A DNA stretch of 64,000 nucleotides, from the NCBI GenBank assembly GCA_902774045.1, contig CACYGW010000003.1:1-64000 (forward strand), read 5' to 3'. This DNA comes from an uncultured Bacteroidia bacterium. GTDB lineage: Bacteria > Bacteroidota > Bacteroidia > Bacteroidales > UBA932. Positions 26,824 through 36,118 of the stretch are shown one piece after another; positions within the stretch are counted from its first letter, which is position 1, and every line of letters begins with the position of its first letter. The notes under the pieces are model-generated. The model did no database searches. It had not been told where the DNA came from and saw nothing but the letters and a program-made list of their open reading frames with translations. Position numbers and translations under genes: made by a program.

Positions 26824-29800
26824 TAAGTCTAAAAGGCATAAAAATCCGGTCTTTCCTGAAGGATAAATTGTTTCTTGTCCTGCAGGCTGCAGCCATTGTG
26901 CTCATAGCCTTATCTTTCTTATTTGCCGGCAGAAAGTCAGACTTTGCAGACGCTGCGGCCCGCAGCCTTTCTTCCCACATCTCTTCCCGCCTTTCCGTGC
27001 TGGACGGCTATATGAAGGATGTAATAAGCCAGCCGCACGACCAGTGGCCCGATGTAAAGGACCTCCCGGAAGATATGGTCATCTACAGGTACAGGGGCGA
27101 TACCCTAAAGGCCTGGTGCCACCAATTCCCTATAGGCGAGGACAATTTGGACACAAGGTCCCTCTTCCATCTGGCCCCCACCCTTGGCCACGACTGGGTA
27201 TCCCCGTTAACAACGACAGACACCCTGTGGACTTACAGACTCATCGGCCCCAAATGGTATATAGCCAAGTACATAGATGACGCCAGCGGCTACAGGGTCA
27301 TTGGCGGCCTGGAAATAAAAAGCAATATGGCCGCCGGTACGCTTAACGGGGTAAACAAGAACCTTAGGCTGTCCGACAGATTCTCTGTCTATCCGGTAAC
27401 CCAGACCGGAGGCGCAGAGGTTGTAATAGACGGCCGTCCAATGCTAAGGGTAAACCAGGAGAACGCACAGGCCCTCCCGCTTGTTCCGGCCACGGCCACC
27501 ACCTGGGGCGCCATCTTTCTTATGATAGCGGCGGCATTGATTTATCTGTTCACCCACCGCAATCTAAAGGGAATGGCAATTACCCAGATATGGATAACGG
27601 TGGTGATGGCGGGCTTCTATCTCCTTGGGCGGATTATAACCGGAACATCCAATATTTTTTCTCCAGTTCTTTATGCCGATGGTTCCGTTTTCTATTCCCT
27701 GGGCGCCATACTGATAATAAACATCTACATAAGCCTTATTATCTACGCTATATACTGCGTAAGAATTCCGTTGATGTGCGCCATAGGACGCATAGGCAAC
27801 AAGGCCATACTTATCTGGTGCGCCCTTGCGGCCCTGCTTCTGTTTGTTCCGGGCTACGCCTTTATTTCATTCAAGAGCATTATAAAGAACTCCAGCATCT
27901 GCCTGGAACTCTTCAAGATAACAGAACTAAGCCAGTACTCGGCCTACGTTTACATATCCTACATCTTCCTGCTCTCTGCCAGTGTGCTCATTTTGCAGCT
28001 GCTGCGTCCCGCTATTCACAAAGTCCTGGGGCTCAGGCTCAATTTCCTGTCCTCCCTTGGGAAACTATGCGTAGTGGTAGTCTGCGCAGCCGGCCTGGTA
28101 TCTCTATCCGCAGTGGAAGGCCTAAAGCGGGAAGAAGGAAAGATTAACGTATGGGCAAACAGGCTGGCCGTAGACAGAAACCTGGCGTTCGAGCTACAGC
28201 TGCTGGCTACGGAGAATTTTATTGCGGCCGATGGTTACATAGGCGGGCTCATTGCGGAAGGAAGAGATTACAATATCCTGCTTAACAGGGTGATGGAGAA
28301 CTATATGGGCCGGATATCGCAGGATTACGATGTGGGCCTGTTTATTTTTAACGATAACGAGGGCGATCCTTCCGTTCTGGCCTATATATCGGAGCGCTTT
28401 ATAAACGGCACAAGACTTTCCGATGCCTCCCGCTTTGTTTACAACCGCACACCCCAGGGGCGTGCGCAGTACACCGGAAGGTTCGTTTACAGGGCTCCGG
28501 GCGGCGGAGGAACCAACCTCATCCTTACCCTGGAGGCAAAGCCGGACAGGGACGACATTGGTTACTACGCCGTGCTTGGAAACTCCTATTCCGGCTCTGT
28601 GCCGCTGCCCCGTCACTTCTCCTACGCCAAATACATTAACGATAAACTTACATCTTACAAGGGTACCTACGCCTATCCCACCGTGTTAAAGGGACTGTTC
28701 AGGAAGTACGACACCAACGCATCAGATATAAATTACGATGGTTACGACCACTTCTTCCGTAAGGTTGCTCCGGAGGAACTCATAGTTATTTCCCGCCGCA
28801 GCATAGGAGTTACCGGATACCTTGTTTCCGGGTTCATGGTGTCCATCGTTATGGTGCTCTTCCTTAATCTTATTGCAATAGACAGAAGAAGGCGGGTGCA
28901 GTTCAATAAGAATTACTACAAGACCACGTTCAATACCGTGCTGTTCTTCTCTCTTATGGGTACCTTGATAGTGCTGGCCCTCATTAGCGTATTCTTTGTG
29001 TACGGACGCAACGAGTCCAACATAAACAACCTGATGAACAGCAAGATAAGCACAATTCAGGCCCTTGTGCAGTCCGACATCAGGTACTACTCTTCCATAG
29101 AGAACTTTGGCACTCCGGAAGCCACCCAGATGCTGGCCTCCATAGGGGAGCATACAAAGAGTGACCTTACGCTCTATACGCCCGCCGGCCGGGTCTTCAA
29201 ATCTACCAAACCGGACGTGTTCGAGCGAATGTTCTGGGGTGTGCGTATGAACGAGGATGCCTTCAAGAACATAATGTACGAGAACAGGCGCTACTTCATA
29301 CAGAAGGAGAGAGTTTTTGACAAGTCTTACTATGCTATGTATGCCCCTCTCTTTGGCGGAGACGGCAAGGTGCTGGCCATACTCTGCGCTCCATATACCG
29401 ACACCGGACTGGAATTCCGCACAGAGGCGGTTTACCACTCCCTCTTTATGGTAACCCTCTTCTTTATACTGCTGTCCCTGGCCAGGATTATCACGTTCCG
29501 TTTCATAGACAAGATGTTCCGGCCTCTGCTCTATATGGGAAGAAAGATGGAGTCTGCCAGGAGCGAAGGCCTGGAATATATCATCTACGACCGCGACGAC
29601 GAGATTTCCACCCTTGTAAGGGCCTATAACCTTATGGTTCACGACCTTTCAGAGAGCTCCCGTCAGCTGGCCCGCGCAGAGAGAGACAAGGCCTGGAGCG
29701 AGATGGCCCGTCAGGTGGCCCACGAAATCAAGAACCCGCTCACCCCTATAAAACTCCAGATTCAAAGGCTTATAATGCTTCGCTCCCGCGGAGACGAGTC

Positions 29801-30353
29801 CTGGGGACAGAGGTTCGACTCCATGGCCCCAGTCATCCTTGAGAGTATAGATACCCTTACCGATACTGCCAATGAATTCTCTACCTTTGCCAAGCTCTAC
29901 AGCGAGGAACCGGTAGAAATAAACCTTGATAATCTTATCAAGGAGCAGGTTGCCCTCTTCGATGGCAGAAAGGGTATAGACTTGCAGTACTTCGGGCTTC
30001 AGGGAGCTGTTATCAGGGGGCCTAAGCCGCAGATAACCCGCGTAGTGGTAAATCTCCTTACCAATGCCGTGCAGGCCGTGGATGAGTCCGGAATAATACA
30101 TATTTCCCTAAGGCTCAGCAGCCGTGACGGATTCTATGAGATTGTAGTAGAGGATAACGGTCCCGGAGTTAAGGACGAGAACCGCGCACGCCTGTTTACG
30201 CCTAACTTTACCACCAAGAGCAGCGGTACAGGTCTTGGACTTGCCATCTGCAAGAATATTCTGGAGCGTTGCGGAGGGGAAATCACTTACAGCCGCTCAT
30301 TTACCCTGGGCGGCGCGTGCTTCACTGTTTATCTTCCTATTTCTGCCGTATAA
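26820..30353 (+). CDS. Large multi-pass membrane sensor histidine kinase (NtrY-like output)
   Basis: A 1177-residue kinase. TM1 is at 17-37, several helices lie between about 228 and 435, then a long extracytoplasmic part, TM helices near 662-685, 703-727 and 873-892, a HAMP-like segment, the phospho-acceptor His968 in [14 protein letters not shown], the N box [11 protein letters not shown]1 EDNGPGV and G2 SSGTGLGLA near 1135. The [12 protein letters not shown] form resembles NtrY kinases, which pair with NtrX/NtrC regulators. No receiver gene adjoins it; the NtrC-like regulator at 22381 is the only candidate in the window. Its end overlaps der by 17 nt, tail to tail. Confidence 0.92.
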   Translation: MISLKGIKIRSFLKDKLFLVLQAAAIVLIALSFLFAGRKSDFADAAARSLSSHISSRLSVLDGYMKDVISQPHDQWPDVKDLPEDMVIYRYRGDTLKAWCHQFPIGEDNLDTRSLFHLAPTLGHDWVSPLTTTDTLWTYRLIGPKWYIAKYIDDASGYRVIGGLEIKSNMAAGTLNGVNKNLRLSDRFSVYPVTQTGGAEVVIDGRPMLRVNQENAQALPLVPATATTWGAIFLMIAAALIYLFTHRNLKGMAITQIWITVVMAGFYLLGRIITGTSNIFSPVLYADGSVFYSLGAILIINIYISLIIYAIYCVRIPLMCAIGRIGNKAILIWCALAALLLFVPGYAFISFKSIIKNSSICLELFKITELSQYSAYVYISYIFLLSASVLILQLLRPAIHKVLGLRLNFLSSLGKLCVVVVCAAGLVSLSAVEGLKREEGKINVWANRLAVDRNLAFELQLLATENFIAADGYIGGLIAEGRDYNILLNRVMENYMGRISQDYDVGLFIFNDNEGDPSVLAYISERFINGTRLSDASRFVYNRTPQGRAQYTGRFVYRAPGGGGTNLILTLEAKPDRDDIGYYAVLGNSYSGSVPLPRHFSYAKYINDKLTSYKGTYAYPTVLKGLFRKYDTNASDINYDGYDHFFRKVAPEELIVISRRSIGVTGYLVSGFMVSIVMVLFLNLIAIDRRRRVQFNKNYYKTTFNTVLFFSLMGTLIVLALISVFFVYGRNESNINNLMNSKISTIQALVQSDIRYYSSIENFGTPEATQMLASIGEHTKSDLTLYTPAGRVFKSTKPDVFERMFWGVRMNEDAFKNIMYENRRYFIQKERVFDKSYYAMYAPLFGGDGKVLAILCAPYTDTGLEFRTEAVYHSLFMVTLFFILLSLARIITFRFIDKMFRPLLYMGRKMESARSEGLEYIIYDRDDEISTLVRAYNLMVHDLSESSRQLARAERDKAWSEMARQVAHEIKNPLTPIKLQIQRLIMLRSRGDESWGQRFDSMAPVILESIDTLTDTANEFSTFAKLYSEEPVEINLDNLIKEQVALFDGRKGIDLQYFGLQGAVIRGPKPQITRVVVNLLTNAVQAVDESGIIHISLRLSSRDGFYEIVVEDNGPGVKDENRARLFTPNFTTKSSGTGLGLAICKNILERCGGEITYSRSFTLGGACFTVYLPISAV

Positions 30354-31644
30354 ATACCTGGATGGGGCAGCCCGTAAGGTCAAAGTGCTCGCGGAGCTTG
30401 TTCTCCAAAAAGCGCTTGTACGGGTCTTTTACGTACTGTGGCAGGTTACAGAAGAAGGCAAAGGAGGGAGCTGCGGTAGGAAGTTGGGTGACGAACTTAA
30501 TCTTTACGTACTTGCCCTTCCACGCAGGCGGAGGATAGTTTTCAATCTCCGGCAGCATTACCTCGTTAAGTACCGAAGTCTGAATCTTCCGGCTGAAATT
30601 CTGGTAAACCTTGGCCGTGGCGTCAAGCACGTCCAGAATACGCTGCTTGTTAATTACGGAGGTAAAGATGATGGGCACGTCGCTGAACGGGGCCATTCTG
30701 GCCTTTAGACCTTCCGTGTACACGCTCATAGTCTTGGAGTCCTTTTCTACGGTGTCCCATTTGTTGACTACCAGCACGCAGCCCTTCTTGTTCTTGCGAA
30801 TAAGGTTGAAGATGGCCATATCCTGGGCCTCCATTCCGTTGGCGGCATCAATCATAAGAATGCAGACATCGGAGTGCTCTATGGCGCGGATGGCCCTCAT
30901 TACAGAATAAAACTCAAGATCCTCTGAAACCTTGTTCTTGCGCCGCATCCCGGCAGTATCGACCAAAATAAACTCGTGTCCAAACTTGTTGTAGTGGCTG
31001 GAAATGGAGTCTCTGGTTGTTCCGGCAACGGGGGTTACAATGTTGCGTTCCTCGCCAAGCAGGGCGTTTGTCAGAGAGGATTTGCCCACATTGGGCTTTC
31101 CTACGATTGCAATGTGCGGAAGGCCGGCAAACGGGTCCTCTACGTGTTCTTCCCGGGGGAGGAGGCGAACAATCTCGTCCAGCAGGTCGCCGGTGCCGCT
31201 TCCGTTGGCGGCCGATATGCCCCAGACCTCGCCCAGGCCAAGGCTGTAGAACTGATAGGTATCAAAGACCTTTTCTCCGGTATCTACCTTGTTGACGCAT
31301 AGTACCACAGGCTTCTTGCTGCGGCGCAGAAGGTCTGCAATCTCCGAGTCATAGTCTGTTACGCCCGTGCCGGCCTCTACCATAAACAACACTAGGTCTG
31401 CCTCTTCTACGGCAATTACCACTTGTTTTCTAATTTCGCTCTCGAAGGCATCGTCACTGCCGGACGACCATCCGCCCGTATCTACAACTGAAAATTCGTG
31501 GCCGCACCACTCGCATTTGCCATAATGGCGGTCGCGGGTTACACCTGCAACCTCGTCAACAATGGCCTGGCGCATACCTACCAGGCGGTTGAAAAGGGTA
31601 GATTTGCCCACATTGGGCCGTCCTACTATCGCTACAAGGCTCAT
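30337..31644 (-). CDS. der: Double-domain ribosome-assembly GTPase Der (EngA)
   Basis: Essential GTPase for 50S maturation. The 435-residue product has two GTPase domains (G1 [12 protein letters not shown] at 8-19 and [12 protein letters not shown] near 180-191; G3 VDTGGW and VDTAGM; NKVD and NKWD) and a KH-like C-terminus. Its ATG overlaps the stop of the small gene upstream by 4 nt, so it is the last gene of the engB-prs-small-der operon. Confidence 0.97.
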   Translation of the reverse strand: MSLVAIVGRPNVGKSTLFNRLVGMRQAIVDEVAGVTRDRHYGKCEWCGHEFSVVDTGGWSSGSDDAFESEIRKQVVIAVEEADLVLFMVEAGTGVTDYDSEIADLLRRSKKPVVLCVNKVDTGEKVFDTYQFYSLGLGEVWGISAANGSGTGDLLDEIVRLLPREEHVEDPFAGLPHIAIVGKPNVGKSSLTNALLGEERNIVTPVAGTTRDSISSHYNKFGHEFILVDTAGMRRKNKVSEDLEFYSVMRAIRAIEHSDVCILMIDAANGMEAQDMAIFNLIRKNKKGCVLVVNKWDTVEKDSKTMSVYTEGLKARMAPFSDVPIIFTSVINKQRILDVLDATAKVYQNFSRKIQTSVLNEVMLPEIENYPPPAWKGKYVKIKFVTQLPTAAPSFAFFCNLPQYVKDPYKRFLENKLREHFDLTGCPIQVFIRQK

Positions 31645-31913
31645 ATCGTTTTCTTAGTTTTGTCAAATTCGTAAAAAGAGCAGCCGGCGCAGGACTCGCT
31701 CCACTCTCCGGTGCAGCCGGACTGTCTGCTCTTCCTAAGGTTCTGCTGAATCTCAGCATCTATTTCTTTGTAGCACCTGATTCCCATCTTGCGCATATTC
31801 TCGTTGCTGCCAACGTCGCTGTTGGGAAAGTCTTTCTTGCGGAATATTATATTGAAACTCATTATAAATACTCCGAATCCAATGATAATCAGTGCTGCAA
31901 GAAAAACTTTCAT
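31641..31913 (-). CDS. Small membrane-anchored protein with a cysteine cluster
   Basis: A 90-residue protein with one N-terminal membrane helix (3-22), a [12 protein letters not shown] segment and four cysteines: Cys47, Cys67, Cys75 and Cys78, the last two as CAGC. Small proteins of this plan occur in Bacteroidota and lack a known function. Metal or redox binding by the cysteines is possible but inferred. It overlaps prs by 1 nt (TGATG) and der by 4 nt, so it is translated as part of the operon, which supports a real gene. Confidence 0.8.
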   Translation of the reverse strand: MKVFLAALIIIGFGVFIMSFNIIFRKKDFPNSDVGSNENMRKMGIRCYKEIDAEIQQNLRKSRQSGCTGEWSESCAGCSFYEFDKTKKTI

Positions 31914-32890
31914 CAGTGTACGAACTCGGAACTTATCTCTTCGTAATTATATACGCGGTGAATGATTTTGGCAAAGGTAGAAGTCATGGATACAACCTTA
32001 ATCTTGCTCTTGTCCTTTGTGGGGTCGTCGGAAAGAGGAATGGTGTCCGTAACAAATACTTCTTCCAGTGCCGATGCTGCTATATTGTCGTATGCCGCTC
32101 CGGACAGTACGGGGTGTGTGGCGCAGGCCCTTACGGAAAGAGCGCCCTTTTCCTTAAGTACGTCTGCTGCTTTTTTAAGCGTACCGGCGGTATCTATCAT
32201 ATCGTCAACAATGATAATGTTCTTGCCTTCTACTTCTCCTATGGCGGTAATGGAGGCTACCTCGTTGGCTTTCTCCCTGGACTTGTGGCAGATTATTACC
32301 GGGCAGGCCAGTTGCTTGGCGTATACATTGGCCCTTTTTGCACCTCCCATATCCGGGGCTGCGATTGCCAGATTATCCAGGTTAAGACTTTTGATGAGAG
32401 GGATGAAAACCTTGCTGCCGTAAAGGTGGTCTACGGGGAAGTCAAAAAAGCCCTGGATCTGCTCTGCGTGAAGGTCGCAGGTCATAACGCGGTCTGCGCC
32501 TGCCGCCTTAAGCAGGTTAGCAACCATTTTTGCGCCAATAGAAACACGCGGCTTGTCCTTGCGGTCCTGGCGGGCCCATCCGTAGTAGGGAATAACTGCA
32601 ATTACTTTGCTGGCCGATGCCCTTTTGGCAGCATCCAGGCTAAGCAAAAGCTCCATAAGGTTTTCTGTAGGGGGGAAGGTAGACTGAATAATGAAAGTGG
32701 TTGCGCCTCTTACGCTTTCCAGGAATGCGGGCTGGAATTCACCATCGCTGAAGGGTGTAACCGACAGGTTCCCCAGGGTAAGTTCCTCCTCGCCGGGATA
32801 CTTGATCTGGTTGAATTCGTTTACAACCTTCTTTGCAAAGTCCTGGCTGGCTCTGCAAGCGAACAATTTCATTTTCTCTTTGCTTGGCAT
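31913..32890 (-). CDS. prs: Ribose-phosphate pyrophosphokinase
   Basis: Makes PRPP from ribose 5-phosphate and ATP for nucleotide, His and Trp synthesis. The 325-residue protein has IPYYGWARQDRK, the divalent-metal site CDLHAEQIQGFFD and the PRPP loop NIIIVDDMIDTAGTL, all canonical. The start at 32890 gives MPSKEK before MKLFACRAS; the internal Met (32872) is also possible. It follows engB by 10 nt. Confidence 0.96.
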   Translation of the reverse strand: MPSKEKMKLFACRASQDFAKKVVNEFNQIKYPGEEELTLGNLSVTPFSDGEFQPAFLESVRGATTFIIQSTFPPTENLMELLLSLDAAKRASASKVIAVIPYYGWARQDRKDKPRVSIGAKMVANLLKAAGADRVMTCDLHAEQIQGFFDFPVDHLYGSKVFIPLIKSLNLDNLAIAAPDMGGAKRANVYAKQLACPVIICHKSREKANEVASITAIGEVEGKNIIIVDDMIDTAGTLKKAADVLKEKGALSVRACATHPVLSGAAYDNIAASALEEVFVTDTIPLSDDPTKDKSKIKVVSMTSTFAKIIHRVYNYEEISSEFVH

Positions 32891-32900
32891 TTTGTTCTGA

Positions 32901-33494
32901 TTATTTAAGTATGTGTTCTATGTAAGATAAAATGTCTTCTTTGCCAAGTCCTGTTTCTCCCGAGCTTGCAAAATACCGGGGAAGTTCCCCTTCTATGACT
33001 GGCTCAAGCTGCCGCATACAGGACAGAATCTGTTTTTCCCTTGCTACCGGCCCCAATTTGTCTCCCTTGGTAAATATAATGGAGTAGGGGATGGTGCTGC
33101 CCGAAATCTCGGAAATAAAAGCGCTGTCTGCCTTCTGAAGATTGTGTCTGGAATCTACAAGCACAAAAAGGTGTTTAAGGTCGTCGGAATGATTAAGGTA
33201 GTCCCTTATAATCGCTTCCAGTTTTTCTATTTCCTTTCTGGGCATTTTGGCGTATCCGTATCCCGGAAGATCTACAAGATACCACTTGCCTCCTATTCTA
33301 AAGTGGTTCACCAGCTTTGTCTTGCCTGGCGTGGCCGAAGTCATTGCCAGTTTGCGCGTTCCGCAGAGCATATTAATAAGCGAAGATTTGCCTACGTTAG
33401 AGCGTCCGATGAAGGCAATCTCCGGAAGCCTTTCCTTTGGCCTCTCCTGCACTCTTGTGCTGCTGCCCGCAAATATTGCTTCGGTTATCTTCAT
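32901..33494 (-). CDS. engB: Ribosome biogenesis GTP-binding protein EngB (YihA/YsxC)
   Basis: Small GTPase for late 50S assembly. The 197-residue product has G1 GRSNVGKSSLINML, the switch TPGKTKLVNHF, G3 DLPGYGYAK and G4 TKGDKL. I start at MKITEAIF (33494): the -7 box lies immediately upstream at 33503-33510, so a longer in-frame start at 33533 would be upstream of the promoter. First gene of an operon with two ribosome-assembly GTPases at its ends. Confidence 0.95.
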   Translation of the reverse strand: MKITEAIFAGSSTRVQERPKERLPEIAFIGRSNVGKSSLINMLCGTRKLAMTSATPGKTKLVNHFRIGGKWYLVDLPGYGYAKMPRKEIEKLEAIIRDYLNHSDDLKHLFVLVDSRHNLQKADSAFISEISGSTIPYSIIFTKGDKLGPVAREKQILSCMRQLEPVIEGELPRYFASSGETGLGKEDILSYIEHILK

Positions 33495-33502
33495 AGATGG
33501 TA

Positions 33503-33533
33503 CAAAGATAAAACTTTCGACTTGCAGATTCAA
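33503..33533 (-). promoter_or_regulatory. Promoter of the engB-prs-small-der operon
   Basis: On the minus strand TTG (33533-33531) lies 20 nt before TATCTTTG (33510-33503). The engB ATG at 33494 begins 8 nt after the box, giving a very short leader. Confidence 0.65.
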
Positions 33534-33573
33534 GATTATTTGCGAAATTTGTTAAAATCTTATTTTAACGGCT

Positions 33574-34347
33574 ATGAAAAAAATAGTTTTAATTCTCTTT
33601 GTTGCGGGGCTAACGCTTTCTTCCTGCGCTACTTTCAATAAAGAAGCTCTTATCCAGGGAGGTCTCCAGGCTGCTCAGGCTGCAACGGTTACGGATTCCG
33701 AGATTCGCGCTTATGTGAGCCAGTACATTGCCCAGCTGGATGCCACAAACACGGTGCTTCCAGAGAACAATACCTATACAAAACGTCTTCGCAAGATCAC
33801 TTCCGGAATTAACAGCATTGGCGGAGTTCCTCTCAACTTCAAGGTTTACAAGACCTCCGAGGTTAATGCTTTTGCCTGTGCAGACGGCAGCGTACGCGTT
33901 TATACCGGCCTTATGGATTTGATGACTGATGATGAAATTCTTGGTGTCATCGGCCACGAGATAGGTCACGTTGCAAAGAATCACACCCGCAAGCAGCTCC
34001 AGAATGCAATCCTTACTTCAGCTGCCCGTACGGGCCTTTCTGCCGCAGGTGGCACCATTGCCGCCCTTTCGCAGTCTGAGCTGGGTGCAATCGGAGAGGC
34101 CGCTCTCAATGCAAAGTACTCCCGTTCCCAGGAGACTGAGGCCGACGATTACGCATATACTTACCTTAAGAGTACGGGAAAAAGCCCGGTAGCCCTTATG
34201 AAGGGTCTTCAGAAACTCCAGTCCCTTGAAGGAGGCAATTCCTCTTCTTCCTCACTTGTAAGCAACCTTTTCTCTTCCCATCCTGATACTCAGTCCAGGG
34301 TTAACCGGGTTGCCAAAAAGCTTCGTGCAGACGGACTCATCCAATAG
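33574..34347 (+). CDS. M48 family zinc metalloprotease, lipoprotein
   Basis: A 257-residue protein with a lipoprotein signal (lipobox LSSC, Cys18) and the gluzincin motif HEIGH (His128, Glu129, His132), with the third ligand in ETEADDYA. NAFACADGSVRVYTGLMDL precedes the motif as in LoiP/BepA/YggG-like enzymes, which degrade or help assemble outer-membrane proteins. HPDTQSRV near the end is also typical. A possible promoter is TTG (33522-33524), 19 nt before GAAATTTG (33544-33551). It ends at a shared terminator facing susD. Confidence 0.93.
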   Translation: MKKIVLILFVAGLTLSSCATFNKEALIQGGLQAAQAATVTDSEIRAYVSQYIAQLDATNTVLPENNTYTKRLRKITSGINSIGGVPLNFKVYKTSEVNAFACADGSVRVYTGLMDLMTDDEILGVIGHEIGHVAKNHTRKQLQNAILTSAARTGLSAAGGTIAALSQSELGAIGEAALNAKYSRSQETEADDYAYTYLKSTGKSPVALMKGLQKLQSLEGGNSSSSSLVSNLFSSHPDTQSRVNRVAKKLRADGLIQ

Positions 34348-34383
34348 TATTTTACGGACGCAGGTCCGGAAAGTATAATAAAA

Positions 34384-34413
34384 AAGCCGGTTCCTTTCGG
34401 AGCCGGCTTAATT
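34384..34413. terminator. Bidirectional terminator between the M48 gene and susD
   Basis: AAGCCGGTTCC pairs with GGAGCCGGCTT over 11 bp with one wobble pair and a TTTC loop. T-rich bases follow on the plus strand (AATTTT), and the A-run before it gives a T-run on the minus strand. Confidence 0.85.
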
Positions 34414-34427
34414 TTATAGAGGGTTAA

Positions 34428-36101
34428 TTAGTCGCCAAGAGTCTTAGCCCAGAAGAGAGTGTAGTAAGCGGAGTCACCGTTGGTTGCATCGGCAGCTACC
34501 TTGTAGTTGGCAGCGTTGCTTGCAGCGTCGGTGTTAGGATACTTAACCCTCTGAGGGATTGACTTGTAACCGTTGTTGTCTGCAGAATCATCAGGATAGT
34601 ACAGGTCAGGATAGCCGGTACGACGGATATCTGTCCAAGCCTGGGTAGCCTGAAGGATACCAAAGTGTACCCACTTCTGAGTCATGATAAGCTCAAGTTT
34701 GTTGCTTGCGCCACTCCAGTAGTTATTAGCAAACTCGTTGATAGTTGCATCTGAGGGATAAGCCTCTGCCTGGAAGTCGTTAGCCTGGGTTGAGCTGCTT
34801 ACCTTAGGAGACTGAGAGTTGATGTTGGACTTGTAGTAAGCAAGGATAGAGTACTTGACACCATTCTTGAAAGCAGTCTCTGCACTACCGCTGGCGTAAC
34901 CCTGCTGATAAGCCTCTGCAAGGAGGAACCAAGCCTCAGCTGCGGAGAGGATAGGGCTAACCATATAGTTGTTGTAAGTGAAGGTCTTGCCGTTAAGACG
35001 TGCATAGTAACGGGTCTCCTCTGTGTTGTGGTTGCTACCACCGCGAACAGTCTGCTGATTTGTTGTCTCTGCAGTGCTCTTGCCAAAGAATTCACCTGCT
35101 GCGTAAGCTACGTCGTCTGCATCTTCACCACCTGCATAAGCAGTTACGGTAGGCATATAGATTACAGCAAGACGAGGGTCGTTTGCACCGGTAGCCTGAA
35201 GAGCGTCAATAATAGGCTGGGAAGCTGTATTGTTGATGTCCTTGAAACCGTCGCGGAAGTTCTCGTCATACCTGAAACCATCAGCATCGGACTCAACCTC
35301 GATGGTGTTTTCAAGATTGCTTACCAAAGGACGTGCAGCGGCCTTTGCAACATAGCTTCTACCTACGCTGGTGAGGTCTCCCTGAGCGGAAACGTGAACA
35401 GCGAGACGGAGCATAAGGGTGTTGCAGTAGCGAATCCACTTGTCAACATCACCCTTGTTGATGAAGTCCTGCTTTGTAAGTTTGGAAAGGGTAACGGCCT
35501 TTACAGAAGACTGGAGGGCGGTGAGCTCTGTGTAGAGAACATCAAGGCGCTCGAGCATATTCTGATAGAGAGCCTTATCGTCATCGTAAGCAGCGAATGA
35601 ACCAGCGTAGTCACCGGTAATGCCAAGATAGCAAGCCTGGCTATAAGGAACGGGACCCCAGAGGTCTACAAGCTGTGAAAGATGGTCGATAACGAACACT
35701 TCTGTAACATCAAGGAAGAGTTTATCCTCTGCCTGATCTTCCTCTGACTCTTTCTCATAAATGCTCTGCATTACGCGGAAGTTACGGAGAATGTCATAGA
35801 AGTTGTTCCAACGGTCGTTTGCATAACCGTCGTTGATATAGTAAACAGTACCGCTGTTGTTGTTGAAACCAATGGTCTGAGCATACTTGCCAAAGTTGTA
35901 GTCCCAGGTGTACATTCTCCAATAGGAGTTGAATGTGTTCTGGTTACCGGCAATGAAGCTACCTGTCATAAGTTTGTCGCAGGTTGCGGTAGTTGTCTTT
36001 GAAGGGTCAAGATACTTGTCGTTGAAAGCGTCTTTCGAGCAGGATGCAGCAATGACTGTAAGAGAAACTACTGCAATGATCAGTGTATATATCTTTTTCA
36101 T
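34428..36101 (-). CDS. SusD/RagB-type nutrient-binding outer-membrane lipoprotein
   Basis: A 557-residue surface lipoprotein that should cap the adjacent SusC-like porin and bind its substrate. The signal ends in VIAASC, a valid lipobox. SusD-like helical features include SYWRMYTWDYNFGKYAQ and, near the C-terminus, MTQKWVHFGILQATQAWTDIRRTGYPDL, the typical end region of SusD-like proteins (PF12741/PF12771 group). I start at MKKIYTLI; an ATG four codons upstream is possible. It follows susC by 17 nt. No glycan enzyme adjoins the pair, so the ligand may be a peptide or glycan. Confidence 0.92.
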   Translation of the reverse strand: MKKIYTLIIAVVSLTVIAASCSKDAFNDKYLDPSKTTTATCDKLMTGSFIAGNQNTFNSYWRMYTWDYNFGKYAQTIGFNNNSGTVYYINDGYANDRWNNFYDILRNFRVMQSIYEKESEEDQAEDKLFLDVTEVFVIDHLSQLVDLWGPVPYSQACYLGITGDYAGSFAAYDDDKALYQNMLERLDVLYTELTALQSSVKAVTLSKLTKQDFINKGDVDKWIRYCNTLMLRLAVHVSAQGDLTSVGRSYVAKAAARPLVSNLENTIEVESDADGFRYDENFRDGFKDINNTASQPIIDALQATGANDPRLAVIYMPTVTAYAGGEDADDVAYAAGEFFGKSTAETTNQQTVRGGSNHNTEETRYYARLNGKTFTYNNYMVSPILSAAEAWFLLAEAYQQGYASGSAETAFKNGVKYSILAYYKSNINSQSPKVSSSTQANDFQAEAYPSDATINEFANNYWSGASNKLELIMTQKWVHFGILQATQAWTDIRRTGYPDLYYPDDSADNNGYKSIPQRVKYPNTDAASNAANYKVAADATNGDSAYYTLFWAKTLGD

Positions 36102-36118
36102 ACTGTTATACATCTAGA

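Noticed and set aside
30337..30353. The 17-bp tail-to-tail overlap of the kinase and der genes as a sign of frameshift
   Set aside because: Both C-termini have family-typical ends, and the overlap is only convergent packing.
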